Assembly (NCBI GenBank): GCA_016718845.1
Contig: JADKCK010000008.1
Coordinates: 62,001 to 126,000 of the forward strand
From: Sphingobacteriales bacterium
GTDB taxonomy: Bacteria; Bacteroidota; Bacteroidia; Chitinophagales; UBA2359
Length of the DNA stretch: 64,000 bases
Reading direction: 5' to 3'
Position 1 is the first letter of the stretch. Each line of letters starts with the position of its first letter. The translations under genes and the position numbers were made by a program. The notes under the pieces were generated by a model. That model did not search any database and was not told where the DNA came from. It saw only the letters and a list, made by a program, of their open reading frames with translations. Positions 16,241-24,292 of the stretch are shown piece after piece.

Positions 16241-17083
16241 ATGAAAAAAGTATTACTTTCGGTTCTCGGTCTTGCTTTTGCCTTTAATTCTTTCTCGGGT
16301 GTTGCTCAACCTACTAGTTGTGCATTAGCAGGTGGTGCACCAACACCTGTAGCTCCAGTTTCTGTGGTTTGTGCCAACAACTTTAATGCCAACGATTTGG
16401 CTATCACTTCGTACAGCTCGCAAGGTTCGCTTAACACCATTCAGGTGGTAGTGTCGCAGTTGCAACCCAACGACTCGTCGTTAATTGTTGGTTTGTCCGA
16501 CAACGGAGCATTTGATTTTACTACTGCCAATGCGGGTGCTGCCCTTGCTTATGGTGACTACCAATTTAGCGTATTTACCTACAACCAAGTTGAATTAAAC
16601 GCATTAGCTGCTCAACTTAACCCACTATTGCCTTTATTGGGTTATCCTACCATCCCTACCGATGCCAATGGCAATGTTAGCCTTTCTAATGTATTTTCGA
16701 CCTTAGCTTTGGTATTTCCGGGCTTAACCATCGAAGATGTAGAGTATGCTATTTGCTCGTTCTTGCCAACTTTGGGCGCAAGTCTTCAATATGGCATCAC
16801 CGACCCTTACACCGTAACTTGGCAAGCGGCTGGCTGTCCGTCGGGTATCAACGATGCACAAGCTAATGCCATCAACGTAAGCACTAACAACTCAACAGCT
16901 ATTGTTAACCTTAACAACTCGGCTGCTACAACAGTTGGCATTTTTGACCTAAACGGCAAAGCCGTAGCTATGCAAACCGTAAATGGTACAGCCACTTTCG
17001 ACATTTCGGCTTACCCAGCAGGTATGTATATTGTGCGTGCCAACAATGGTGCAACAACAACAACAACTAAGTTTGTAAAGTAA
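16241..17083 (+). CDS. T9SS-secreted protein, tandem paralogue 3
   Basis: 280 residues. Most diverged of the three: MKKVLLSVLGLAFAFNSF signal peptide, variable segment LNPLLPLLGYPTIPTD near 125-140, then VSLSNVFSTLAL where copies 1 and 2 have ARLIDLFS. The conserved blocks around VCANNFNANDLAITSYSS and the SFLPTLGASL region remain. The sorting domain keeps GIFDLNGKAVAMQTVNG and ends TTTTTKFVK. It is followed by the only strong terminator of the cluster (17117-17147). Same predicted surface location as its paralogues; role unknown. Confidence 0.85.
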   Translation: MKKVLLSVLGLAFAFNSFSGVAQPTSCALAGGAPTPVAPVSVVCANNFNANDLAITSYSSQGSLNTIQVVVSQLQPNDSSLIVGLSDNGAFDFTTANAGAALAYGDYQFSVFTYNQVELNALAAQLNPLLPLLGYPTIPTDANGNVSLSNVFSTLALVFPGLTIEDVEYAICSFLPTLGASLQYGITDPYTVTWQAAGCPSGINDAQANAINVSTNNSTAIVNLNNSAATTVGIFDLNGKAVAMQTVNGTATFDISAYPAGMYIVRANNGATTTTTKFVK

Positions 17084-17116
17084 TTAGCCATTGCTTTTAG
17101 CCCATTAATATAAAAA

Positions 17117-17147
17117 GGTGTCGAACAAACCGTTCGACACCTTTTTT
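17117..17147 (+). terminator. Intrinsic terminator closing the triplicated cluster
   Basis: GGTGTCGAAC (17117-17126) pairs with GTTCGACACC (17132-17141), 5-base loop, then six T. Strong, 34 bases after the third gene. Confidence 0.9.
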
Positions 17148-17300
17148 AATGACTAGTTTTAAGAGCTGCTCTATTTTAGGGCATTTATTGAGGACACCCT
17201 ATACTTTGGGGTTAGATTTAGGTTTTAAATCAACATTAAATCATTTTCTAAAATCCGTGTCCAACCCGTAAAATCCGTGTCCTCTTGTGCGTAATATGAG

Positions 17301-17633
17301 TTATTGACACTTGTAGGTATCAACCATCAAATACGTCATCTGTCCAGTAGGGCAAGGATTGTTTCCACCGCCGCCCAACTCTTTAGTAACGTATTTGCCA
17401 CTTACTTCTATGGTTTGGCACTTAATGTCCGTTTCATCGGCAAAACAAATAGCAATTTCTTGCTTGCCAACACTTAAATAGCCGCCGTTGTAACACACAC
17501 AACTCAAAGGAGCCATTACGCCTTTAGTACTTCTAAAAGAGCCTTTTAGGGTTTCGACAGTTGGCTTTTGTGGTGGATTACAAGCCAACGAAAATAACAA
17601 CAACCACCATGTTGTAGAATAAAAATGTTTCAT
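17301..17633 (-). CDS. Small cysteine-containing lipoprotein, hypothetical
   Basis: 110 residues from the ATG at 17631-17633, giving a lipoprotein signal MKHFYSTTWWLLLFSLAC (Cys18). A longer frame adds 24 residues that would hide the signal. Mature part has SCVCYNGGYLSV, an ICFADETDIKCQTIEV stretch and a C-terminal NPCPTGQMTYL...YKCQ, six further cysteines in all, suggesting disulfides in the periplasm or outside. The fold is beta-like; no family recognised. It is convergent with the triplicated genes and divergent from the gene at 17801. Confidence 0.7.
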   Translation of the reverse strand: MKHFYSTTWWLLLFSLACNPPQKPTVETLKGSFRSTKGVMAPLSCVCYNGGYLSVGKQEIAICFADETDIKCQTIEVSGKYVTKELGGGGNNPCPTGQMTYLMVDTYKCQ

Positions 17634-17733
17634 GATTATTTTTTTGAGATGATGAAAAGCTAACAGCCAATTACGAAAAATGTGTTTGGGCAAATAATAA
17701 ATCATTTAGCGCCCAATTTTCAAAACAAAAACC

Positions 17734-17741
17734 TAACTTTG
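17734..17741 (+). promoter_or_regulatory. -7 element (TAACTTTG) for the coiled-coil lipoprotein gene
   Basis: Exact TAnnTTTG match 60 bases before the ATG at 17801. No -33 box at normal spacing. Confidence 0.45.
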
Positions 17742-17800
17742 CGGTTTATTTATCAGCACACAATTATTGTGCAATAGTTTACTTTAATTTACAAAAAAAC

Positions 17801-18247
17801 ATGAGCATCAAAAATCTTTTCGTAGCCATTTTATTAGTGGGAACACTACATAGTTGCCAAAATAGCCAAACAACCAACGAGCAAAAACAGCAAAACACCG
17901 AAAAAGCATTAGGTTTAGACGGCAAAGGTACAAATATTATGCGTGAAGCAATGGTTATTCACGACGAAGCTATGCAGCATATGTCCGAAATAAGCCAATT
18001 TCGTAGCCGCATAAGCACCGAAGCCGCAAAACCTAAAGCCGACAGCAAAAAACTAAAAGAACTAGAAGCACAATTAGCCGCCGCCGACCAAGCTATGCTC
18101 GATTGGATGCACGCATTTAAAAAACCTGCTAACCCCGAGGATTCTATCGAATACCTAAACACCAAAAAAATGGAAATCGAGCGGGCACAAAAATTGATAA
18201 ACGATGCCGTTGCCGCTGCTAAACAACAATTTGGCGAAACAAAATAA
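17801..18247 (+). CDS. Small coiled-coil lipoprotein
   Basis: 148 residues. Lipoprotein signal ending LVGTLHSC (Cys19), then a Gln-rich stretch and a long, highly charged helix (about 45-145) with heptad-like spacing: MREAMVIHDEAMQHMSEI, KKLKELEAQLAAADQAML, MEIERAQKLINDAVAAAKQ. Related small Bacteroidota lipoproteins are sometimes labelled viral A-type inclusion protein, a name without functional meaning. It precedes the Sco gene by 99 bases on the same strand and may be co-transcribed with it; a role in the same process is only a guess. Confidence 0.75.
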   Translation: MSIKNLFVAILLVGTLHSCQNSQTTNEQKQQNTEKALGLDGKGTNIMREAMVIHDEAMQHMSEISQFRSRISTEAAKPKADSKKLKELEAQLAAADQAMLDWMHAFKKPANPEDSIEYLNTKKMEIERAQKLINDAVAAAKQQFGETK

Positions 18248-18345
18248 GCTAGTAATACAATTATTGATTATGGATTATGAATTATCCTGCTTCTGCTGTT
18301 GATAACCATTGCCTTAAAATTGTTCATTTACTATCATCAAATTTT

Positions 18346-18993
18346 ATGAAACAATACCTTTCTTCTTTTTTATTACTCATTGTTGTGTTTGCATTAACTA
18401 TCTATGGTTGCCAACCTGCCAATACTACATTACCCATTATGGGCGAGCGCGAAGTGATAACAAAAATAGTAGACGGCAAAGAAGTAACCGATACCGTATA
18501 TCATCAAATACGCAACTTTGCCTTTTTAGACCAAGACAGCGTGCTGATAACAAACGAAACGTTTAAAGACAAAATCTACGTTGCCGATTTCTTTTTTACT
18601 ACCTGCCCTACCATCTGCCCTATCATGAAAACGCAACTGTTGCGCGTATCCGAAAGATACAAAAATAACCCCAAAGTAGGTATTTTATCGCACACCATCG
18701 ACCCTGGTCACGATACTATTCCGCTGCTAAAAGAGTACAAACACAACTTAGGCATAGATAACCAAAATTGGCATTTTGTGTGGGGCAACCGAGACACAAT
18801 TTATAGCATCGGCGAAAAAGATTACTATGTACCTGCCTATGCCGACTCGACAGCACCGGGTGGATATGTGCATAGCGGAGGTTTTATTTTGGTAGATAAA
18901 AATAGGCATGTGCGTGGCATTTTTAACGGCACCCAACAACAACCTGTTGATAGCCTAATGATGGCAATTGATAGATTATTGCTCGAAAAATGA
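18346..18993 (+). CDS. SCO1/SenC family copper chaperone, lipoprotein
   Basis: 215 residues from the ATG at 18346. It delivers copper to, or reduces, the CuA site of cytochrome c oxidase. Lipoprotein signal ends LTIYGC (Cys22), placing it on the periplasmic face. The thioredoxin-like fold carries the copper-binding TCPTIC (Cys87, Cys91) and the distal His in GGYVHSGGFILVDK (about 178). SHTIDPGHDT near 112-121 is also characteristic. An in-frame ATG at 18277 would precede the signal peptide by 23 residues and is less likely. No oxidase gene lies in the window. Confidence 0.93.
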   Translation: MKQYLSSFLLLIVVFALTIYGCQPANTTLPIMGEREVITKIVDGKEVTDTVYHQIRNFAFLDQDSVLITNETFKDKIYVADFFFTTCPTICPIMKTQLLRVSERYKNNPKVGILSHTIDPGHDTIPLLKEYKHNLGIDNQNWHFVWGNRDTIYSIGEKDYYVPAYADSTAPGGYVHSGGFILVDKNRHVRGIFNGTQQQPVDSLMMAIDRLLLEK

Positions 18994-19299
18994 TTTTAAT
19001 CAGAGCAGGTAAATGGCGTTAAGTATCTAAATAGCGTATCTCATTTATTACTTCTTGATAATGTTAAATTAGGGCTTTTTGTGTTTATAATTGACTGAAA
19101 TTCAGGCAGTTACGAACATTTGATGCTTCAACACGAAATATTGCCCTTTTTATATCTAACTATCTGATAATCAGTTTGTTATAAGTGCTTATTTTGCTAA
19201 TTTAACATTATCAACACTTAATTTACCACATACAATTTATAATTTATAATTTACCGTTTATAATTTATAACTTACCGTTTACAATTTACCATTAAAACT
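18994..19299. other. 306-base gap with long inverted repeat and AT-rich words
   Basis: Contains an 18-bp perfect inverted repeat spanning 160 bases (19055-19214), then AATTTATAATTTACCGTTTATAA-like direct repeats (about 19228-19292) up to the start of the next gene. No coding frame. Confidence 0.65.
19055..19214. repeat. 160-bp element bounded by perfect 18-bp inverted repeats
   Basis: TTGATAATGTTAAATTAG at 19055-19072 is matched exactly in inverse at 19197-19214. The 124-base interior has no ORF and only minor internal pairing. No clear target-site duplication flanks it. Candidate miniature element or a long-stem RNA. Confidence 0.55.
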
Positions 19300-19974
19300 A
19301 TGCCTTTTAGTAATAAGCGCCAGTTTTTCTTTATCATTTTAACAGGCTTTTTTGTAACAAATGCCATTGTTGCCGAAGTAATTGGGGGCAAGCTGATACA
19401 GTTGGGTCCGTTTGTATTAAGCATGGGCATTGTCTTGTGGCCCGTAGTGTTTGTATCAACCGACCTTATCAACGAGTTTTATGGCAAACAAGCCGTTAGG
19501 CAATTAAGTTATCTTACTGCCGTACTAATTAGCTATGCGTTTATAGCCTTGTTATTAGCTATGCAAGTGCCTTCGGTTAGTTTCTCGCCCGTATCTACCG
19601 AGCAGTTTAATGCCGTATTTGGACAGTCTATGCTTATTATTGTGGGCAGTATTACCGCATTTTTGGTCTCGCAGTTGGTCGACTCGGGGCTTTTTCATGC
19701 CGTAAAACAACGTACAGGCGACAAAATGATTTGGTTGCGCAGCACAGGCTCTACTGTAATCTCGCAATTAGTAGATACATTTATTGTGGCGGGCATTGCC
19801 TTTTGGCTGCCGGGTAAAGTAACTTTTGCTCAGTTCATCAATATGTCGGTTACAGGATACACCGCAAAGTTAGGTATTGCTATACTCATGACACCCGTTA
19901 TTTATGCCTTCCATTCGTTTTTCGAAAAACAATTGCACCTGCATCATCTAACCGAAAAAAACAACGAACAATAA
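19300..19974 (+). CDS. yhhQ: Queuosine precursor transporter (YhhQ/QPTR family)
   Basis: 224 residues. Inner-membrane carrier that takes up preQ0/preQ1 or a related queuosine precursor for tRNA modification. Family features are TNAIVAEVIGGKLI (about 22-35), the VSTDLINEFYGKQAVR motif (about 52-67), a SQLVDSGLFHAVKQR segment (about 126-140) and GSTVISQLVDTFIVAGIAFW (about 150-169), with about six hydrophobic helices. Length normal. It is followed by its own terminator. No queuosine biosynthesis genes lie in the window. Confidence 0.92.
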   Translation: MPFSNKRQFFFIILTGFFVTNAIVAEVIGGKLIQLGPFVLSMGIVLWPVVFVSTDLINEFYGKQAVRQLSYLTAVLISYAFIALLLAMQVPSVSFSPVSTEQFNAVFGQSMLIIVGSITAFLVSQLVDSGLFHAVKQRTGDKMIWLRSTGSTVISQLVDTFIVAGIAFWLPGKVTFAQFINMSVTGYTAKLGIAILMTPVIYAFHSFFEKQLHLHHLTEKNNEQ

Positions 19975-20070
19975 AAATCGTTTTTTTTCAAAAAATTTAC
20001 AACACTATGCAACCAATTTATGTCAACTTGCGTCTTTGTAACAGTTGTTCATAAAGTTTAATAGTGTTTC

Positions 20071-20107
20071 CTCGTCGGATAACGTTTGTTTGTCCGACGA
20101 GTTTTTT
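20071..20107 (+). terminator. Intrinsic terminator between yhhQ and porZ
   Basis: CTCGTCGGA (20071-20079) pairs with TCCGACGAG (20093-20101), 13-base loop, then six T. It is 97 bases after yhhQ and 45 bases before the porZ ATG. Confidence 0.82.
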
Positions 20108-20151
20108 ATTGTAAATCTCTCATACATCTTTCATTGTTTATTTACTTAACT

Positions 20152-22449
20152 ATGATTAAACAGATTCTAATCTCGACCATACTTTTTGTAGTATCTTACT
20201 CTCTATCTGCCCAAAAACGCATTGGCGATTGGCAAACCTATTTACCCTATAACTATGCCAGTTGTTTGGCACAAAAAGGCAATGTTATTTTTGTAGGCAC
20301 ACAAACCGCTATGTTTAGCTACGACAAAACAGATGGCTCTGTACAAACCTACGACCGTACCAATGGCTTGTCGGACATGAACATTAGTTGCTTGGCTTAC
20401 AGCCCTAAAAACGATGTTTTGATAATTGCTTACAGTAATAGCCTACTAGATTTATTTACAAACGGCAAAGCTACCCCTATCTACGATATTAGCAAAGCCA
20501 GCATTTTGGGTAGTAAAACTATTAACAACGTTTTTGTAAAAGGTGACACCGCGTATATTAGTTGCGATTTTGGCATGGTACTGTTCGATATTGTCAAACG
20601 CGAGGTGCGCGATACCTATATAATAGGCAACAACGGCAACAATATAGCTACCTATGGGGTGGCACTAAGCCCGCAAGAAATTGCCATAGCCACCGAAGAA
20701 GGTTTGAAAATTGCCAATGCCAATAACCCTAACTTAGCCAATTTTAATAACTGGCAAACTATTAACGCCCTACCAATGGGTACAGCAAAAAAAGTGGTGT
20801 ATTGGAACAATCGTTTTTATGCACTTATTGGCAATAAAATTTGGACATACGATAGCAACAACAACACCTTATTGGTGTACACCGCTCAAACAAATTGGGC
20901 TATTAAAAACATGGAAATATCGAACAACAAAATGTTGCTTTGCGAATACCAAAACAACTCGTCGGCAACCCGCGTTTTAACTTTCGACGAAACATTACAA
21001 AACCCCGCAAGCGTTAGTATTTGGGACATGAACTACCCCACACAAGCCCTACTCGACGAAACCAACAATATGTGGGTTGCCGACGATAAAAAAGGGCTTT
21101 ATCGCATCATCTCGCCCGATTATGGCGAAGTTGTGGTGCCAAATGGACCCGTTTCGACGCGAGTAATGGGTTTAGCGACCGACAAAAACGACAACTTATG
21201 GCTAACGGCAGGCAACGTCAATCAGTCGTACAATACCTTATCTATCCGCGACGGTATTAGTATGTATGCCAATAACACCTGGACAAGCTACAACGAAAAC
21301 AACATACCACTTATGAACGATGCACTCGATTTGTTGACGGTTTTACCTAACCCGTATCAAAACGAAATCTATTTCTCGTCGTATGGCGGTGGCTTGTTGC
21401 AATACGATTACACCAATTTTACCCTATATAACGAAACAAATAGCCTGTTACGTACCCCTTCGGGCAACTCGGGGGCTTGCTTAACCAACGGATTAGTATT
21501 CGATAACGAAGCTAATTTGTGGATAGTGAACTCGGGCGTGGATAAACCCATTGTGGTAAAAAAAACCGACGGTAATTGGCTTAGTTTTAAACCCAATATT
21601 AGCCTTACCTCCGACCGCCTTAAAACCATATTGATAGACGACTACAACCAAAAGTGGGTGGTTGTTTTTAGAGGCGGTATTTTGGTGATGGATAGCGGAG
21701 CAGACCTTAACAGCACCGCCGACGACAGATACAAAAACCTAAAGCTAGGAGCCGGACAAGGTAACCTGCCAAGCAACGATGTTACTTGTTTAGTTAAAGA
21801 TAAAGACGGCTATATTTGGGTAGGTACATCAAACGGTATTGGCATTTATTATTGCCCTTATGCCGTATTTGATAATGGCTGCGATGCCGAAAAACCCTAT
21901 GTAGAGATAGATGGTTATGGGGCTTATTTGCTCGAAAACGAAATTGTAAATTGCATTGCCGTTGATGGAGCTAACCGCAAATGGATTGGCACCGAAAACG
22001 GCTTATTTGTGGTTTCGCCCGATGGCACAAAAACCATACACTATTTTACCACAGCTAACACCCCACTTTTGTCAAACGTAATTTTGAGCCTAATGATTGA
22101 TGGTAAAAAAGGCGAAGTATACATTGGTACCGACCAAGGGCTTATGTCGTACAAAACCGATGCCCTCGAAGCCACCAACGTACACACCGATGTGTTAGTA
22201 TACCCCAACCCTGTTCGCCCCGATTATAGCGGTAATATTATGGTAAAAGGTTTGGCATACAACAGCAGCGTAAAAATTACCAACATAAGCGGCAATGTAG
22301 TATACGAAGGTGCAGCATTAGGTAGTCAGTTAATTTGGGACGGTAACGACCACACAGGCAAACGCGTGCGCAGCGGCGTATACCTAGTGTTTAGCTCAAA
22401 CAACGACAATACCGACCACTATGTTACCAAATTTGTAGTAATTAATTAG
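20152..22449 (+). CDS. porZ: PorZ-like T9SS component with beta-propellers and sorting domain
   Basis: 765 residues from the ATG at 20152. PorZ is a surface component of the T9SS attachment complex that helps move cargo onto lipopolysaccharide. The signal peptide ends SYSLSAQ; the mature start KRIGDWQTYLPYNYASCLAQKG is typical of PorZ. Two propeller regions follow, with blades such as VIFVGTQTAMFSYD, YIWVGTSNGIGIYY and NRKWIGTENGLFVVSPDG. The C-terminus is a type A sorting domain (DVLVYPNPVRPDY near 682, then GVYLVF...TKFVVIN). An in-frame ATG at 20086 lies inside the upstream terminator hairpin and was rejected. Plain two-component propeller lipoproteins are the alternative, but the length and N-terminus favour PorZ. 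Confidence 0.88.
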   Translation: MIKQILISTILFVVSYSLSAQKRIGDWQTYLPYNYASCLAQKGNVIFVGTQTAMFSYDKTDGSVQTYDRTNGLSDMNISCLAYSPKNDVLIIAYSNSLLDLFTNGKATPIYDISKASILGSKTINNVFVKGDTAYISCDFGMVLFDIVKREVRDTYIIGNNGNNIATYGVALSPQEIAIATEEGLKIANANNPNLANFNNWQTINALPMGTAKKVVYWNNRFYALIGNKIWTYDSNNNTLLVYTAQTNWAIKNMEISNNKMLLCEYQNNSSATRVLTFDETLQNPASVSIWDMNYPTQALLDETNNMWVADDKKGLYRIISPDYGEVVVPNGPVSTRVMGLATDKNDNLWLTAGNVNQSYNTLSIRDGISMYANNTWTSYNENNIPLMNDALDLLTVLPNPYQNEIYFSSYGGGLLQYDYTNFTLYNETNSLLRTPSGNSGACLTNGLVFDNEANLWIVNSGVDKPIVVKKTDGNWLSFKPNISLTSDRLKTILIDDYNQKWVVVFRGGILVMDSGADLNSTADDRYKNLKLGAGQGNLPSNDVTCLVKDKDGYIWVGTSNGIGIYYCPYAVFDNGCDAEKPYVEIDGYGAYLLENEIVNCIAVDGANRKWIGTENGLFVVSPDGTKTIHYFTTANTPLLSNVILSLMIDGKKGEVYIGTDQGLMSYKTDALEATNVHTDVLVYPNPVRPDYSGNIMVKGLAYNSSVKITNISGNVVYEGAALGSQLIWDGNDHTGKRVRSGVYLVFSSNNDNTDHYVTKFVVIN

Positions 22450-22505
22450 CACCATTTATCCCCAAATAAGCGGATATTACATGGTACTAATATACCCAAA
22501 TACTC

Positions 22506-22545
22506 AAAAAAGGGCTGTCTCGCAAATGCGAAACAGCCCTTTTTT
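22506..22545. terminator. Bidirectional terminator between porZ and the aminotransferase gene
   Basis: GGGCTGTCTCGCA (22512-22524) pairs with TGCGAAACAGCCC (22527-22539) with one mismatch, flanked by A6 and T6. Serves the convergent genes ending at 22449 and 22552. Confidence 0.9.
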
Positions 22546-22551
22546 GTATCA

Positions 22552-24036
22552 CTAATCGAAACTAAACCATTGGCTAATTTCTAGGGTATCAAGAGGCTTT
22601 GCAATAGGCTGATACTCGTTGGTGTGGCAATCGTATTGATAATCCTTTGCCCAATCGGTGTGGTTTTGGGCTAAGGCAGCAATGGCATCTAAACAATAAT
22701 CAAGCTCTTTGTTGGTGGTAGTTGGGTGTATGGATAAGCGTATCCAGCCGGGTTTTTGCGATAAATCTCCACTGTCAATTAAATCGGTAATTTGATGCGA
22801 GTAGTTAGGGTCAACGCCCAGTAAATAATGCCCGTAAGTACCTGCACACGAGCAACCGCCGCGCACTTGTATACCATATCTATCGTTGAGCAACTTAACA
22901 CCCAAATTATAATGCAATCCATTTATATAAAACGACACAACGCCCAAACGGTCTTCGATATGCCCGGCTAATACATTTAAACCGGGTATTTGTTTAAGGC
23001 GTGGCAAAAAATACTGCACCATTTCGTGTTCGCGGGCAATAATGTGGTTAATACCCATGGCATCTTTTAGCTTAATAGCCAATGCCGTTTTAATGGTTTG
23101 CAAAAACGGAGGCGTACCGCCATCTTCGCGGGCTTCGATATCATCAAAATAACGATGCTCGCCCCAGGGGTTTGTCCAAGCAACAGTGCCGCCGCCGGGT
23201 TGGTCGGGGGTGCGCAATTTATACAAACTGGCATCAAAAATTAACACACCGGGTGTGCCAGGTCCCCCTAAGAATTTATGCGGCGAAAAATAAATAGCAT
23301 CTAGCTTTTGCCATTTGTTGGCAGGGTGCATATCTATTTGCACATAAGGCGCCGAGCAAGCAAAATCAACAAAACATAAACCACCCGCGCGGTGCATTAG
23401 TTCGGCTATTTGGTAATAGGGTGTTTGTATGCCTGTGATGTTAGAGCAGGCAGTGATAGCAGCAATCTTAAGCGGACGATTTGCATATTCATCGAGCAAT
23501 TGGGTAAGATGATTTACATCTACCAAACCCTCGGGTGTTGGCTCAATCACGCGCACATCGGCAATTGTTTCGAGCCATGTTGTTTGATTAGAGTGATGCT
23601 CCATGTGCGTAATAAACACAATGGGGCGTTGGGCTTCGGTTAGCTGCACTTGGTTGTAAAATTGTTCGGGAATGCGTAAACCCAAAATACGTTGCCATTT
23701 GTTAATAGCTGCCGTCATGCCCGAGCCAACCATTATCAGTACATCGCCCGACGTAGCATTGACATGTTGTTTGATGATACAGCGAGCCTCGTGATAGGCA
23801 TGTGTCATAACCGTACCTGTATGGTTGGTTTCGGTGTGGGTGTTGGCACAATATTGCCCAAACTGTTGGCTTATTTTATCCTCGATGGGTTGATAAAGTC
23901 TGCCGCTGGCTGTCCAGTCGGTGTATAAAATATTTTGAAGTCCATAAATAGATGAAAATTGGGTGTTATTGCCAATAATGTGTTGTCTAAAAGGAGCAAA
24001 ATGAGTGCTTAGGTCGAGTGTTTTTGGTGTAGCCAT
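22552..24036 (-). CDS. Class V aminotransferase-fold PLP enzyme (cysteine desulfurase-like)
   Basis: 494 residues. The PLP Lys is in AIYFSPHKFLGGPGTPGVL (about 250), with the cofactor Asp/Ala motif FVDFACSAPY (about 222-231) and VITHMEHHSN (about 150), where the catalytic His stacks on PLP. The C-terminal third contains RGGCSCAGTYGH, a Cys-rich loop where cysteine desulfurases place their active-site Cys, but the context differs from IscS/SufS. Selenocysteine-lyase-like and CsdA-like proteins are the nearest guess; the substrate is not known. Single gene with its own promoter 23 bases upstream, divergent from the Oar-like receptor gene. Confidence 0.85.
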   Translation of the reverse strand: MATPKTLDLSTHFAPFRQHIIGNNTQFSSIYGLQNILYTDWTASGRLYQPIEDKISQQFGQYCANTHTETNHTGTVMTHAYHEARCIIKQHVNATSGDVLIMVGSGMTAAINKWQRILGLRIPEQFYNQVQLTEAQRPIVFITHMEHHSNQTTWLETIADVRVIEPTPEGLVDVNHLTQLLDEYANRPLKIAAITACSNITGIQTPYYQIAELMHRAGGLCFVDFACSAPYVQIDMHPANKWQKLDAIYFSPHKFLGGPGTPGVLIFDASLYKLRTPDQPGGGTVAWTNPWGEHRYFDDIEAREDGGTPPFLQTIKTALAIKLKDAMGINHIIAREHEMVQYFLPRLKQIPGLNVLAGHIEDRLGVVSFYINGLHYNLGVKLLNDRYGIQVRGGCSCAGTYGHYLLGVDPNYSHQITDLIDSGDLSQKPGWIRLSIHPTTTNKELDYCLDAIAALAQNHTDWAKDYQYDCHTNEYQPIAKPLDTLEISQWFSFD

Positions 24037-24058
24037 GACATTGTTGAGTTATTTGGCA

Positions 24059-24066
24059 CAAAGTTA
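24059..24066 (-). promoter_or_regulatory. -7 element (TAACTTTG) of the aminotransferase-fold gene
   Basis: Exact TAnnTTTG match on minus, 23 bases before the ATG at 24036, implying a leader of about 15 bases. Confidence 0.5.
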
Positions 24067-24222
24067 CGCTAAAAACAAACGCGAATCTTTATTTTTTACT
24101 AAAAATACAATACGCTAAAGCGTTTTATCATTGATGAATAGGCAATGAATAAGCATTTGCCATAGAAAAAAAACTTAACATGCACTTAACGTAGCTAACT
24201 AGCATAACTTGTAAAACAGTTG

Positions 24223-24230
24223 TACCTTTG
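24223..24230 (+). promoter_or_regulatory. -7 element (TACCTTTG) of the TonB-dependent receptor gene
   Basis: Exact TAnnTTTG match 63 bases upstream of the ATG at 24293. Confidence 0.5.
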
Positions 24231-24292
24231 CGGCAAATTTAAGTAACTATGCCAAGTCAGGAATCAATCTTTCACCATAAATTTATCGTTTG

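Larger units (their letters stand above)
13911..17083 (+). repeat. Three tandem ~1.09-kb repeat units, each a promoter plus T9SS cargo gene
   Basis: Units begin with a AGCAAAAGTAAGGCAAAA-type block and run through gene 3' ends; gene starts are 14060, 15159 and 16241, giving periods of 1099 and 1082 bases. About 140 bases of upstream DNA are nearly identical in all three, including the whole promoter. Divergence is concentrated in one internal stretch of the genes. Confidence 0.92.

Noticed and set aside
22552..24036. Aminotransferase-fold gene as IscS or SufS
   Set aside because: Sequence around the PLP Lys and the Cys loop does not match either, and no isc/suf genes are adjacent.
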